Below are positions 48,184 to 59,232 of a stretch of 64,000 nucleotides of DNA, one piece after another; the stretch's first letter is position 1; every line of letters begins with the position of its first letter. Both the position numbers and the translations under genes were made by a program. Under the pieces are notes generated by a model. The model did not search any database. It was not told where the DNA came from and saw only the letters and a list, made by a program, of their open reading frames with translations. The stretch comes from Welwitschia mirabilis. Lineage: Eukaryota; Gnetophyta; Gnetopsida; Welwitschiales. The stretch lies in assembly GCA_051453625.1 (NCBI GenBank), contig JBOZIK010000001.1, positions 110,051,951-110,115,950 of the forward strand. Reading direction: 5' to 3'.

Positions 48184-50720
48184 AAAATGAATATTATGAG
48201 TTAAAATATTCAAGACATGAAGGTATCCTTAAAGCTCAAGACTATATAGTAATTAACTTATAGTCAAAATAGTAGTATAGCTTATAATAGAATGTTAAAA
48301 TATAGAAACATGAGTATTTATAGAGCATAATAAAGTAAGGTCATGTTGCATGAATGTTTAAGTATTAAAGAGTAAGATGTTTTATTACTCTATTTTCGAA
48401 ATATGTTAATTATACTCAAATAGAAATAAATAGATGGCATTAAATTTTTTATCTAAATGACCAGTTCCTAGTTAACATATACTTGTTACAAAATCAAATA
48501 AATTAATATAAATAATACTAAATATTAAGTGCATTATAACTAAATATTTTAATAAAACATCCATGCCCAATGAGAAAACGGAGAAAGGTTAATTGAAATA
48601 ACAAGATTGTGATATAGCTAAAAGACATGACCTTAAAGATTAAAGTACTAGAATTCTCTATCAAGAAAACACAATTAACCTTATTTGATTAGAGGAATAA
48701 ATATAATAGAATTTTGTTTAGAATTAATTAAGCTCTCATATTTGTAAATCAAATAAAAGAATAGGGTTAGAGATTCAAAGAAGAAAAAAGAGAATGCTTT
48801 GATCACAAATCCATTTTACTTACTATAAATAGAATGCAAAATAAAAGATTTAATTTTCTTTTTAATAACTTCTAATTTGATGAATAGGAAATCCTCTTAT
48901 TTATTGAGTACAATTACAAATATGATAAGCTTAACCCAATTAATACTCTCTAAGAGAACTCACAACAACAAAAATATTGGCTCAAAAGCTCAAAAATGTA
49001 ATGGGAATTAATATTTAAGAGGAAACAGAAATTAAAAGAGGATTTATGAGAGATCTAAAGGAGATAAGAGTAAGGAGAGAATCTTCATCAAGAGAAATGA
49101 TTATATATTTAGAATATACATAACATTAGATCATAAGAGAAAATCTACTAGAAACAAAGATTTCATAGCAATTCCTTAAAGGAAAGTAATAAGAATTCTA
49201 AATTATTATTCATATTAGTTAATCATAGAAGGTCTAGTGTGACTAGTAAAGTTTGCTAGAGAAATCAAACCTATGAAAAGAATATAGTGCAAGAAGCTTT
49301 TATATACAATTTATAAGAGCTATGGAATAACTTAGGAAAGTTGGATTTCTCTACTCTATGGCCATGATCATTCTAAAAGGAAAACCCCTTATGAAAAGTG
49401 AAAAATGAGAAGTATAGAAAACCATTAAGAAGATTAAGTTAAATTGTAACCTTAGTCTTTACCACAAGACTATCAAGTTCTTTAGTAAATACTAGAAGAT
49501 TAATTAAAAGATTGATGAAGCTAACCTTTAATAAGATGTTGGAGCTAGGGACAGTTCCTTATTCTTAGAACAGTATGCATGTAATTATGATTCCTAAGAA
49601 ATGGGAAGAATTTAAAGTTCAGTACTTTAAACTAATCATTATTCGTAATGTTATCTATAGATTATTCATTAAAGTGCAAATAGCTAGGATTCTTCCCTTC
49701 TTATAGAATGTTATAAGACCTAATTAAGTATGTTATCTATAGATTATTCATTAAAGTGTGAATAGCTAGATTAAATTAAAAATTAATTAAAACATTCATG
49801 GCTTTTTTAGTATAAGAAGAGGCTTGAGGTAATGGGACCCTCTCTCTCTTTCTTCCTATTTATTTATTATTATCTTAAATGTCTTATAGGTCTATATCAA
49901 GAAAGAAGGTAAATTTAATATTAAAGTCTATAATATGAATATTATACATAATAAATTTTAAAATGATTCTATTATTTTTTCAGAAGCCAATGTTCATCAA
50001 TCCAACCCATTAAAAAAGGTATGAAAACATTTATCAAAGAGTTAAGTTTAATGTTCAATTGACTAAAAAATGGGATTGATTTTATTAACACTTAAAATAG
50101 TGTCTAGGTATCTATAGAGAGATCTATTGATATGAAGAGAGGAAATCTAAAATACATTTATTTGGGTATCCCATGTTTAATGGAAATAAGGCTAATATTA
50201 AAAGAATCTTATTCAAAAGTAATGTAGGAAGTATCATTTTTTGGATGTCAGTTCCCTATCTTATAAAGGTATAATAATATTAGCTAATACCATTATTATT
50301 AATAGAGTTAAATATAGTGCTTCTGTAGGAGTTCTTTTAGAAAAGTTTAAAAACTTACTAAGTAGAACGATCAAAAACTTTATATGAAGAGGTAGAAAAG
50401 GGGATAATATAGTAGAATGAAATGACATAGCTAAACATGTAGATTTAAAGAGCTAGAAAATTTAAGACATTAATGATAGCATTTTCTTAATGAAAATTAA
50501 TCTTATTAAAAAGATATAAATAGGAGGAAGATCCCTTTGGATTAGAATTATTAAAAGAAATTATAAGGACTAAGAGGCAAAGTTAGGGGAATTTCTCCTT
50601 CTAGTAGTCTCTTTATAAAGGTATAACAACCTTGAAATATATTACAAACTGAAAGATAGGTTAAGAAAATTTTTTGTTTATGATTAAAAAATTCTATAGG
50701 GTTGATAACATGAAAAAAAT
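48184..50720 (+). pseudogene. LINE N ORF2 (endonuclease and reverse transcriptase) remnant
   Basis: MNIMS, a stop, then NIQDMK at 48184 matches the endonuclease start M.I.SWN.RG. The middle is strongly eroded. RT is recognised from 49560: MHVIMIPKKWEEFKVQYFKL and IRNVIYRLFIKVQIARILPF match I.LIPK......FRPISL.N..YKI..K.LA.RL. GPSLSFFLFIYY near 49840 matches GDPLSP.LFI, and DSIIFSEAN near 49970 matches FADD...F. NLKYIYLGIP near 50140 matches YLG.P. The C-terminal block TIKNFI.RGRKGDNIVE and GRSLWIRIIKRNYKD (50375-50570) is clear. The RT Asp pair is incomplete. Confidence 0.8.
49648..49769 (+). repeat. 40 bp direct duplication in LINE N RT
   Basis: ATGTTATCTATAGATTATTC and the next 20 bases occur at 49648-49687 and again at 49730-49769, 82 bases apart. 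The copies differ only by CA against TG near the end. Since 82 is not a multiple of three, this duplication shifts the RT frame. Confidence 0.85.
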
Positions 50721-50929
50721 AACATTTACATTATGATACCTAGGAGATGTTATCATGATTAATTCATCATCATAACTTTTTTATGCATCTTATATACTTA
50801 AGGCAATTAAAATATAGTTTTACTAATAACTTATGTTAATAGTATCATTTTATAGAATGTTAGCATGATTTGGAGCATGGTGGTAAAATATTAAGGTGTA
50901 GTAATTAATGTAGGTATCGAAATTTGTTT

Positions 50930-50971
50930 TAGAAGTAGTGGCACCTATTCTAGAAGTAATGGTACCTATGA
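50930..50971 (+). repeat. 21 bp tandem pair in LTR H
   Basis: TAGAAGTAGTGGCACCTATTC followed by a copy differing at four positions (TAGAAGTAATGGTACCTATG and A). It lies in U3, upstream of the TATA box. Confidence 0.75.
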
Positions 50972-51262
50972 CAACATTGGTTACTATGTGAAAAATGGGC
51001 TAATACTTATGTTTATAAGATTTTACATTGTAAATAATCCATTTGGAGAATTTCCAAAGTCGTTTGATAAATTAAGAATATTCTCTAAGGGAAACCCATC
51101 AATTTGGCCTCTTGATTAAAGAACAACCCCATTACACTTTAGAAACTCTAAAGAGTGAGCTCATTATGCCTTTAAAACCCTAATTTGTAAACCTAATTTA
51201 TCTTGTAAATAGATTTCTTTCATTTAGTTGAAGGCATCAATTATCATATTATACAAGGAGAT

Positions 51263-51270
51263 TATAAAAA
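51263..51270 (+). promoter_or_regulatory. TATA box of LTR H
   Basis: TATAAAAA in GAGATTATAAAAACTC, in the middle of the LTR. Confidence 0.45.
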
Positions 51271-51976
51271 CTCTAGTCATGAGTTTTTTGTAATCCTCCC
51301 ATTGGTGATAAGCTAGCTTTTAAGACAACATGATATTTCTTAGATTAGTGTAAATGCTTTTCATGGATTGTATTCTTTTACTCATTTGATAATAAAGTAT
51401 TGCATGTTATTTTTTTAATTTATTACTTTGATATCAAGTTGGGATTACTTCATACCTATTATTCTTAGATTTAAGGCATGTTAAGTACTTTAAGATTTTA
51501 TTATTGATTCTTACATATACTTTAGTTTCATAACCTGCATCTTTATTTTATAGATCTTAAAAGAGCTCTACTTTAAAGCTAGAGTGGGTTAAAGACATCA
51601 CCCTCATGTTTATGATGGATGACATTATGTCACCGTTCTTAAGCTAAACTACTAGAGTAAAGGTACATGAATTTAATTAAAGAATCCTATTATCTTTGAA
51701 TTCATTATGCTAGTCTTAAAGCTAAGTTTCATTCTTAGCTCGTTTATATATTTTAATCAGTTATGCTCATTTTTAATGTACTTGTTTTATTAATAATTCA
51801 CCACATCTATCCCTATGAAATAATAATACACAAACAATACTACAATCAAAAGTCCTAGTTTTATTAGTAAAAGTTAAGGTTTATCATACAATACGTACAT
51901 TCCTAGGATGATCTTACATATTATCATACATTAATGAAAGATATAATCATAGCAATGTTTCACCACAACTGGCTTT

Positions 51977-51995
51977 TTGGTGCTATTATTGGGGT
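51977..51995 (+). promoter_or_regulatory. primer-binding site of element H, tRNA-Asp type
   Basis: TTGGTGCTATTATTGGGGT against TTGGCGCCGTTGCCGGGGA: all changes but the last base are C-to-T or G-to-A. Confidence 0.65.
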
Positions 51996-52352
51996 TAGTA
52001 ATATGATAGCCATAGTAAGGCATGCATAAAATTTACATTTCTATGCCCTTTTTTTATTGTTTTAATTTTTTAATTCATTTTTCTTTTTTTTAATTTTCAT
52101 TTACTATTATACTAATTTCATTCCAATTCATTTTACTTTCTTTTTTTTTCCTTATTTATCACTAATGGATTAGAGTTAATCATTATTAGCACTTAATCAA
52201 TGGAATTTGATATTGTGATTTTTTTTCTTCTCATTTTTCATTCTTATTTTCCTTATTATTCTTTCATTTTATTTCTTTTTTATAAATAATATTTAAATAG
52301 TATATCAAATTTTGTTATATTGGCTTATCTTTTGCAACTCCAAAGAAAAGAT
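51996..52352 (+). mobile_element. T-rich leader of element H
   Basis: Non-coding, T-rich, as in the leader of element B after its PBS. It ends with AAGAT (52348-52352), the bases next to the Copia I LTR and a candidate target site. Confidence 0.5.
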
Positions 52353-54026
52353 TGAAGGATCAAAACCCTGGGGAGTGAATAGGTTTTAAAAATAAATAAA
52401 TTCATAACCTATCTTTATAAGTAACAAATACTAAAATATTTTTGCAAATGAAAAACTAAAAATAATCTACAAATAAATAACTGAAGGTACAAAATACAAT
52501 GGAAATTGACATAGGATTTATAGTGGTTCAGGAGATCCCCTTACTCCATTCTCGGTGATTAGCTTCTACTCATGTATAATCTAGATCTTTGTTAATCATT
52601 TTCTAGGTATTTTAGGTTTATCTATAGCCTTTATAATTAGACTTTTCAAAGGCTCATTTTCAACATTTAGACAAAATGCTATTCGATGATAATGGCATAT
52701 CGTAATGCATAGGTTCCACTAAATTAGAAGCTCTACAATAATATTACTATACTTCTTGAAATGATTATAGAATTCATGAATGCACAATGCAAACTAATTG
52801 ATCAAGTATAAATGATAATAAAAGATATGTATTTATCTTTGGTTAGATATAAGATGTGCCATTGAGTAGTACAAAATCTCATCAAAAGATATTTAATAGT
52901 GATATAAAAGTGTTATAATGATTTTGTTGGTTGATCAATATATAGGAGTAACATTTTAAGGTTTTACAAGTGAAATAGATTCTCGAATAAATAAAAATAG
53001 ATGACTAAATGGCTAGAAAAATCCCATTTCTATTATGGTTGTTTGATCCCTCTAAATGTTCAGTTGACTTCATCTAATTCCATCACTAAAGTTGATTTCC
53101 CTTAGTTTTTTCTGATCAATCACATGTGTGGTTAATTGTATTTTGGTCTAGTCAATTTCATATTTAAAAAAATATAAAAACATTTATGGCCTAGGTATAG
53201 TTAACTTCTCAAACGTGTTATCGACCCCTTAATGATAAAGTTCTGGTTAACCCCTTTAAAATACGTTCAACTTCTTAATGATCAGATATAATAAATTTAT
53301 TTCTCTAGTTTAGTTGACCCCTCTAGAGTCTAGGTAATACCTTGTTATTTTTTTAACACTTTATTATTCAGTTTTGATCAATTCTTTAGGAATCCAGTTA
53401 ACCCCTTTGAGGGTATGAAACTTATCAGGTTCAAGTAAGGTTTGTGATAAATAATTTCCACTTATGAACTATAAGAATTAATAATTTCTACAAAAGATAC
53501 AACATGTTTTGCTAAAATGAAAACTATTAGTTTGACATCAACTTGGCAACTTATAACTCAATAATCTACCCCTTTAACAATGATGATAAGCCATACTTAA
53601 TTAAAAATATTAATTGGAAGAACTCCCCCTTAGATAATGACCATTAAATTTCTAAAAGAGTATTGAGCATGTATGTCAAATTAAACATTTATAAAGGGTT
53701 TCCAATAAAAAATTAATATCACAATTTGTAGTATAGTTTATAAGACATGTAGTATCCATTAAATATGTGATAAAATTTATAGTTCAAGAAATGTTTAATA
53801 TTCATTAACAAATGTAACAAAAAATTATGATTTATGATAGAAGAAATGTTCATTAAATAGACAATATAGCATGATAGCAAATGCATTTCCATTACTTAAT
53901 ATTAAGCAGTACAATAGAGAAGGTGCTCATAAGAGCAATTACAACTAAGGTAGACTATTAAGTACTACTAAAGATAACTAATAATGTTAGATATCAAATG
54001 ATAAAAGCTAAAAATACAACTAAATA
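52353..54026 (-). repeat. 3' LTR of Copia I
   Basis: Its lower end, TGAAGGATCAAAACC, matches 59233 onward in the 5' LTR, and 52353-52740 is similar to 59233-59595, for example CTTAGTGACTAACTTCTA against CTCGGTGATTAGCTTCTA. The other end is placed next to the polypurine tract, where the first base pair appears as TA instead of TG. Length is about 1.7 kb. Confidence 0.7.
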
Positions 54027-54042
54027 TTTCTTCCCCTTTTGA
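54027..54042 (-). promoter_or_regulatory. polypurine tract of Copia I
   Basis: On the minus strand GTCAAAAGGGGAAGAAA, in the CATTAATGTCAAAAGGGG context that plant SIRE/Tork Copia elements carry before the 3' LTR. Confidence 0.65.
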
Positions 54043-54619
54043 CATTAATGACAAAGGAGAGAAAACTAAAGATAAGTGAGCATAATAAGAAAACAACAAA
54101 GAAGACAAGAACTTAATCAAATTCTTCTTCTTCCTCCTCCTTAGATTCTTCTTTAGAATCTAGGTGGTCTTCTTCCTCTTCTTTTTTAGTTCCCTTTTGC
54201 ACTCAGCTATTGGCTTTCCCAGAAGTATTAGCTACCTCAGACTCTATTGTGAAGCCTCCTTCACATGCCTAGTGTGAGAATCCAACCTCTTCAAGTCATA
54301 ATTAAATCTAAAGGAGACAGGTGGCTAGAAGTGAATGAAAAGGATTAAGGCTTCAAAATAATTTATAGAGGAGGCCAATTAAGTCGAATTTAAGAAAAAT
54401 ATCAATCCAGAACCTTAATTTCTATACTATAACCCTATAAGTTTGATCAATTGGATTATAATCTAGTTAACCCAATAAGATCAAGTCATAATACTTCAAG
54501 TTCCAGCTGACTAATTCTTCAAACTAGTTGACTGATTAGATCCAATTAACTAAATATAAGATCTAATTAACTATCCTATTATTAATCAGAGGATGATAAA
54601 ATAACTCTTAGATCATTGC
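54043..54619 (-). pseudogene. env-like region of Copia I, broken
   Basis: Between RNase H and the polypurine tract is a stretch that encodes a Glu/Asp/Ser-rich acidic run on the minus strand (forward 54124-54185, CTTCTTCTTCCTCCTCC and similar). SIRE-like elements carry an additional open frame of unknown role here. No signal peptide or membrane segment could be shown. The frame is interrupted. The identification rests on position and composition, not on a motif. Confidence 0.4.
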
Positions 54620-55140
54620 GAAATCTTAGAAAGTTATCAAAGTCCAGGGGTATAGTAAAAATATTAGCAAGTTATTAATTAGTGCTAATAAAATTCATTG
54701 AAATGTTGCCTTTTCCACTTAATCTCTAAGAAAATGATGTCATAATTCAATATGTTTAGTTCTATAATATTGAATAGGATTCTTAAATATATTAAGTGTA
54801 ATTGTATTTTCATAAAAATTAAAACCTATTCAAAATCTACTCCAAAGTCTTTTAGCATTTTCTTCATCCAAAGAATACTCTACTTCTGCAATTGAAAGGG
54901 AGATAGAGTATTGCATTTTACTTATACATCCTACTAAGTATGATCCTAAAGAAAAATAATTACCACTTATGCTTTTCCTATCATATTTAAACCTAGTCCA
55001 ATCTACATCACTAAAGCCTACAAGTGCAAAAGATGTTTCTGTAGAATACCATAATCCATAGTAACTTGTCTTTTTTATGTATCTTATGAATTATTTGACA
55101 ACTTGAGGGTGTGATTTTTTTGGTGGGATCTAATATCTAG
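54620..55140 (-). pseudogene. Copia I RNase H remnant
   Basis: Minus-strand frame reads FSDVDWTRFKYDRKSISGNY (SD.D.AG...DRKSTSG), GSYLVGCISKMQYSISLSIA then EVEY (LVSW.SKKQ..VALSTAEAEY), KNPIQYYRTKHIE (KN P..H.RTKHI..RHHF) and HHFLRD.VEKA. Order and spacing are normal. The catalytic Asp in FSD and the Glu in EVEY are kept, unlike other domains here. Stops at SW and RQ positions still break the frame. Confidence 0.85.
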
Positions 55141-56130
55141 CACACATGATAATAGTAAATATTATATCAGGTTTACTTGCATCTAGATATAATAAACTTC
55201 CTATCATTCTTTTATAAAGTCTTTGGTCTACTAATTTTTCATGTTCATCAAGACTAACCTTATAAGAAGTTGACATAGAAGACTTGGTTAATTTTGTATT
55301 CTCTAGCCCAAATAATTTAATCAAATTCCTTGCATATTTATATTGAAATATGAAAATTTCATGTTTTATTTATTTAATTTATAGGCCAAGAAGCATTCTA
55401 ACTTCACCAAACATACTCATCTCAAAATGTATGGTCCTAATGCTAGTCAATTATTTTAGTAAAACTTCATTTAAGGCTTATGAAATATATCATCTANNNN
55501 NNNNNNAAATTTGAATAATAATAAAGTCCTTTTCAAATTTTTAATAAATAATGTTTTATCCACAGTTCCACGAGTATAACCATTTTCATTAAGAAATGTG
55601 ACTAGATTTTCATACCAAGCCCTTGGAGCTTGCTTTACACTATATAAGATCTTTTTAAGTCTATATTAATAGTTTGGTTTGTGTAGATCTATAAAACCTT
55701 GAGGTTATTTCAAATAAATGCCTTTATTAAGAGTTCCATTTAAAAAGGCCCTTTTCACATCCATTTGATAAAATTTATTATTTTTAAAGTTTTCATGAGA
55801 TAAAAACATTCTAATATTATCTAGCATAGCTATAAGAGAAACATCATTACCTATATCAATTATTTCAATTTGGTTATAGCCTTGTGTCACTAATCTTGCT
55901 TTGTTATTAATTACATTATTTTTTTCATCATACTTGTTTTTAAAAATTCATTTTGTTCTCATAACATTTCGATCTCTTGGTCTTTCAAAAAGTTCCCACA
56001 CATCATTTCTTTCGAATTGTTAGAGCTCATCTTGCATTGTCATCATCCATTCTTCATGAGATTCTGCCTCTTCAAATGTTTTAAGCTTACTTTGAAAGAC
56101 ATAACATATCCATACACATAAAATTTTAAG
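55141..56130 (-). pseudogene. Copia I reverse transcriptase remnant
   Basis: Minus-strand frame 55890-55705: MTQGYNQIEIIDI, RMFLSHENFKNNKFYQMDVK and RAFLNGTLNKGIYLK, which match AQGYNQ..GID, RMLLA.A...F.LYQMDVK and AFLNG.L.EEVY. Frame 55324-55130: IKLFGLENTKLTKSSMST, then DQRLYKRMIGSLLYLDASKP, matching FGM...K...TPMST and .YR.MIGSLLYLTASRPDI. The region between, which should carry the YVDD box, lies around the 10-N gap and could not be judged. RT activity is excluded by frameshifts. Confidence 0.85.
55497..55506. other. 10-N gap inside Copia I RT
   Basis: A run of 10 N, different from the 100-N runs. It falls in the RT core, where the YVDD motif is expected. Confidence 0.98.
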
Positions 56131-56199
56131 AGAGTTCCTTGTCAAATATTTGAGATCACATCTCATATGATGAACCCTAAAGGAATGTCTTTTAGCTTT

Positions 56200-57008
56200 T
56201 TAAACTTTTAAGAGTAGCTTCTTTAGTTGGCTCTTCTTCCTTTTTAGTTGGAACTTCATTTATTGTGGGAGTTCTTGGAGTTAAGTTTTCTTTGCCATTC
56301 GAAGGAAGAGGTCTTATGATAAAATCATCTTTTTTGACATTTATAGATTCTTCAACTATTAAAATTCTTTTATTAATTAATCAATAGGCTCTATTTCTAG
56401 TTGAGTACCCTAAAAAGATTACTTCATCTTCCTTTGACTCAAATTTACCCAAGCATATTCTATCTTTTAATACAAAGCACTTTCTTCCAAAGACTTTAAA
56501 ATATGAAACATTTGGTTTTCTTTGTTTCCAAAGTTTATAGGGAGTTTTATCCATTATTTATCCAAAGTGGACTATATTTATAATATAGCAAATGGTGCTA
56601 ACTACTTCAACACAAAAGTTGTTAGAAACATCCTTATCATTTAACATTATTTTAGCCATTTCTTATAGGACTCACTTTTTTCTCTCAATAATTCCATTTT
56701 GTTAAGTTATCTTTATGGCTGAGAATTGATGTTCTCTACTATTTCCTATATAATACTTTTTAAATAAATGGTTTTCAAATTCTCCTTCATGATTACTTTT
56801 AATTTTCTTGATGGTATAGTCTTTCTTGTTTTGAATTTTGTTGCATATTTTAGCACTAATTTTATATGTTTCTGCTTTATTTCCAAGGAAATCAATCTAA
56901 TCAATCATAGTTAGAAAATAAATTTTTCCTATTATATTTTTTATTTGAGCTAGATCCACCAAGCCCCTATGAATAAGCTCAAGAGGCATTGTAGTGGAAA
57001 CTAGATTT
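56200..57008 (-). pseudogene. Copia I integrase remnant
   Basis: Minus strand: FLTMID near 56910 is the DDYSR-side block. HQFSAIKITQQNGIIERKK near 56730-56675 matches H.FSAP.TPQQNGV.ERKNR with the ERK Glu kept. Then EMAKIML, KTPYKLWKQRKPNVSYFKVF (KTPYELWKGRKPN...FHVFG), CFVLKDR and VIFLGYSTRNRAY (FLGYS..SKAYR). The polypeptide would insert element cDNA. The catalytic core between 56730 and 56910 is shifted and interrupted. Confidence 0.85.
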
Positions 57009-57560
57009 TTACTTTTGTGGAGGTCCTAACTTGTTTTCCTTTTTGACACAAAGTAAAAAGCCCATGTTTTTAATGTTAATCTTGGGAATTCCTTTCACAA
57101 TTTTCTTTTTAATAATTATTTTGAGATGATCATAATTTACATGTTCTAAACATTTATGCCATAGTTCTTCTTGATTTACATGAAGAAAATAACATGTAGA
57201 TAAATACTTATCAATTATGTAAACATTATCTATTCTATTTACCTTAAGAAGTACATCATTCATTTTTTCATGTCTAATTTCACACTTTTTATTATCAAAA
57301 ATAAGTTTATGCTTTTTATCATTAGATTTGACTAATACTAAGTACATTTTGCTTAAGTCCATTAACATATAAAACTTCATTTATCTTAGGCATGTTACCT
57401 CCACCAATGCTTTCAATTTCTTTGATCTTTTCTCTTCTATTGTCATCAAATGTAACTTCTCCTTCATCAAAGTTATCTAGATGTTAGAATATTGACTTTT
57501 CACCTATCATATGTTAAGATCAATAACTATCCAAGTATCGTCTAGTTCCATTTTATAGCT
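57009..57560 (-). pseudogene. Copia I protease and gag-pre-integrase remnant
   Basis: The longest open piece (57380-57009) reads NRIDNVYIIDKYLSTCYFLH and EELWHKCLEHVNYDHLKIII, matching the gag-pre-integrase block R..NVY.......C......E.LWHRRLGHVN...L. The finger keeps WH...H (residues 73-80) and one Cys of the C..C pair. Upstream, near 57525, is the protease active site, Asp-Ser kept and the Gly lost (DS.GCS..HM pattern broken by stops). Similar pieces occur in J at 59696-60087 and 60231-60720. Confidence 0.8.
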
Positions 57561-57699
57561 TAAGAGCTATTTAGATCAAAAAACTTTTCAAATTGCTAGC
57601 TCTCACCCACTTAGTTCATCTAGACTATTATGATATACATTTCCTTTAGAAAAATTTAAAAATAAAAGTACTAACAAAATTTGAAAATAGCATTAACTT

Positions 57700-59215
57700 T
57701 CTAGCATTTCGACATAATTTATAATGACCTGACTTACCACAAAAATGACATGTAATTTTTGAAATTTAATTAGTTTGTCATGTTACTTGATTTGGCTAAT
57801 TTCATGGTATTTAAGAGATGAATCCAATACCTTTCTTATCATGAGTCAGTTTTTGAATCCCAAGAATCTATTTCAATTTAGTTAAACTATTTGAAAATTT
57901 ACTTACTAAATGAGACAAGCTATTTACCTCTTAAGTAAGTTTGGAGTTTTCAGTTTGGACCATTCTGTATTTTGTCTTCAACTCCTCCTTTTCCTTGGTT
58001 AGAACCTTTACTATTTTATTTATATCATTGATTTGTTTTACCAATTTTTAACATTTTGAGTAAAGCTCTTGTTAGGTGTTTTTAAGCTCATTTTGATTTT
58101 CTTCAATAAGATCTAGATCATCTAGCTTTGATAAGAAAGACATGTTCTTTATGAGAGCAACTATTTCCATGAAAGAAAGTCTTTGATTTGCATCTAACTC
58201 TTGGCTTAAGTTTCCATCATCTTCTTCATCTACATTGTTTCATATAGAAATTAAGAACGTTTTCTTTAATTTCCTTTGATCTCTTTTGTTTTTTGGATAT
58301 TTATTTAAAACATTTTCATAACATTTACAAGTATAGCATTGGATCTTATTTTCTTTTTCTTGATTTTTGCTGAATTTGGAATGACCCCTTTTTTATCCTC
58401 TGCTTGGTTTACCTTCTTTCTTTCTTCTATGCAAAAGATTTTAAAATATCTTTATTAAAAGAGCAACTTTGTCATCATTCAGATCTTTTTCTAAATTTTT
58501 AGATCTATATTCTTCTTGCATACTTTTCAAAGCAAGACTTTTGTTTTTATCTTTAGTAAATTTAAACTCATAATTTTAAAGATTACCTTGTAGTTCCTTA
58601 AATTCAATTGATGTTCTTACTTTCTTCAATGGCTATACCCTTTGGCTTAAAATATTTTAGAAGAGATCTTAAAACTTTTTAAACCACCTTCTCTTCTTAT
58701 ATTTTTTTCCCTAGACTTACCATAGAATTTACAATGTTTGTTAGTCTAGCAAAGCACTTTTTAAGTGTCTCCTCTTCATCCATGAGAATGTTTTTAAACT
58801 TGAAAATGAGCATGTGGAGTTTTACCTACTTAATAGTATATGTTCTTTTTTGTGCTATTTCAAGAATATCCCAATATTCTTTAGTGTGTTCATAGTATAT
58901 GATCCTTTTAAACTCATCTACACATACTACACAAAAAATTGCATTAAGAGCACTGGAATTTAGGGTAGCCTTGACTTTATTAGTGGGGATCCATTGATAT
59001 CAAGATTTTACTACCACTATGATGATGCTTTCATTGACATTGGTTTTTGATAGTGTGGGCATAATGTATCCATTGTAGATTATCTCCTCTATGTCTACAT
59101 CTAAGGATCTAAAAAATATTCTCATACTGGCCTTCTAGTAGAAAAGCCATATGAAAGATTACTCATATTTAGAATGTAGAAGTCTAGACCTGTTAGGATC
59201 TACCAATGAGTCTAC
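57700..59215 (-). pseudogene. Copia I gag remnant
   Basis: The minus-strand frame near 58930-58740 reads EFKRIIYYEHTKEYWDILEI and KNILMDEEETLKKCFARLTN, a clear match to the Copia UBN2 gag pattern (A.E.W..L......, M.E.E....F...F..I.N). Near 58340-58310 lies a zinc-knuckle region equivalent to the intact one in J1 at 61500-61540. Distal coding is Lys-rich (58380-58480). Gag would form the particle around element RNA. Stops interrupt every long frame. Confidence 0.75.
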
Positions 59216-59218
59216 CTC

Positions 59219-59230
59219 ACTTTGATATCA
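59219..59230 (-). promoter_or_regulatory. primer-binding site of Copia I, tRNA-iMet type
   Basis: Minus strand TGATATCAAAGT, two bases after the LTR, against TGGTATCAGAGC. The three differences are G-to-A, G-to-A and C-to-T. Confidence 0.65.
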
Positions 59231-59232
59231 AA

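Larger units (their letters stand above)
46861..50857 (+). mobile_element. LINE N, L1-type non-LTR retrotransposon
   Basis: A less AT-rich leader (about 46905-47000, GAAAGGAGGGAGGAGGAAAG) is followed by an ORF1 with a zinc knuckle and an ORF2 with endonuclease start and RT. The right part is cut at 50858 by element H, so the 3' end and poly(A) are missing. It lies head to head with LINE M. Confidence 0.75.
50858..51970 (+). repeat. 5' LTR of element H
   Basis: Starts TGTTAGCATGATTT and ends close to CACCACAACT before the PBS; this end resembles the ATTCACACCACAACA end of LTR K. It holds a 21 bp tandem pair at 50930 and a TATA box at 51263. Only one copy is present, so ends rest on the TG start and the PBS. 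Confidence 0.6.
50858..52352 (+). mobile_element. element H, 5' end of a Ty3/Gypsy element
   Basis: A 5' LTR, a tRNA-Asp-type PBS and about 350 bases of T-rich leader. It is inserted in LINE N on the left and is itself cut on the right by Copia I at 52353. No coding region of H is in the window; the rest may lie beyond the Copia block. Confidence 0.65.

Noticed and set aside
57009-57380. A functional 123-residue host protein
   Set aside because: It is the gag-pre-integrase part of Copia I (LWHKCLEH block), continuous with other Copia domains on both sides.
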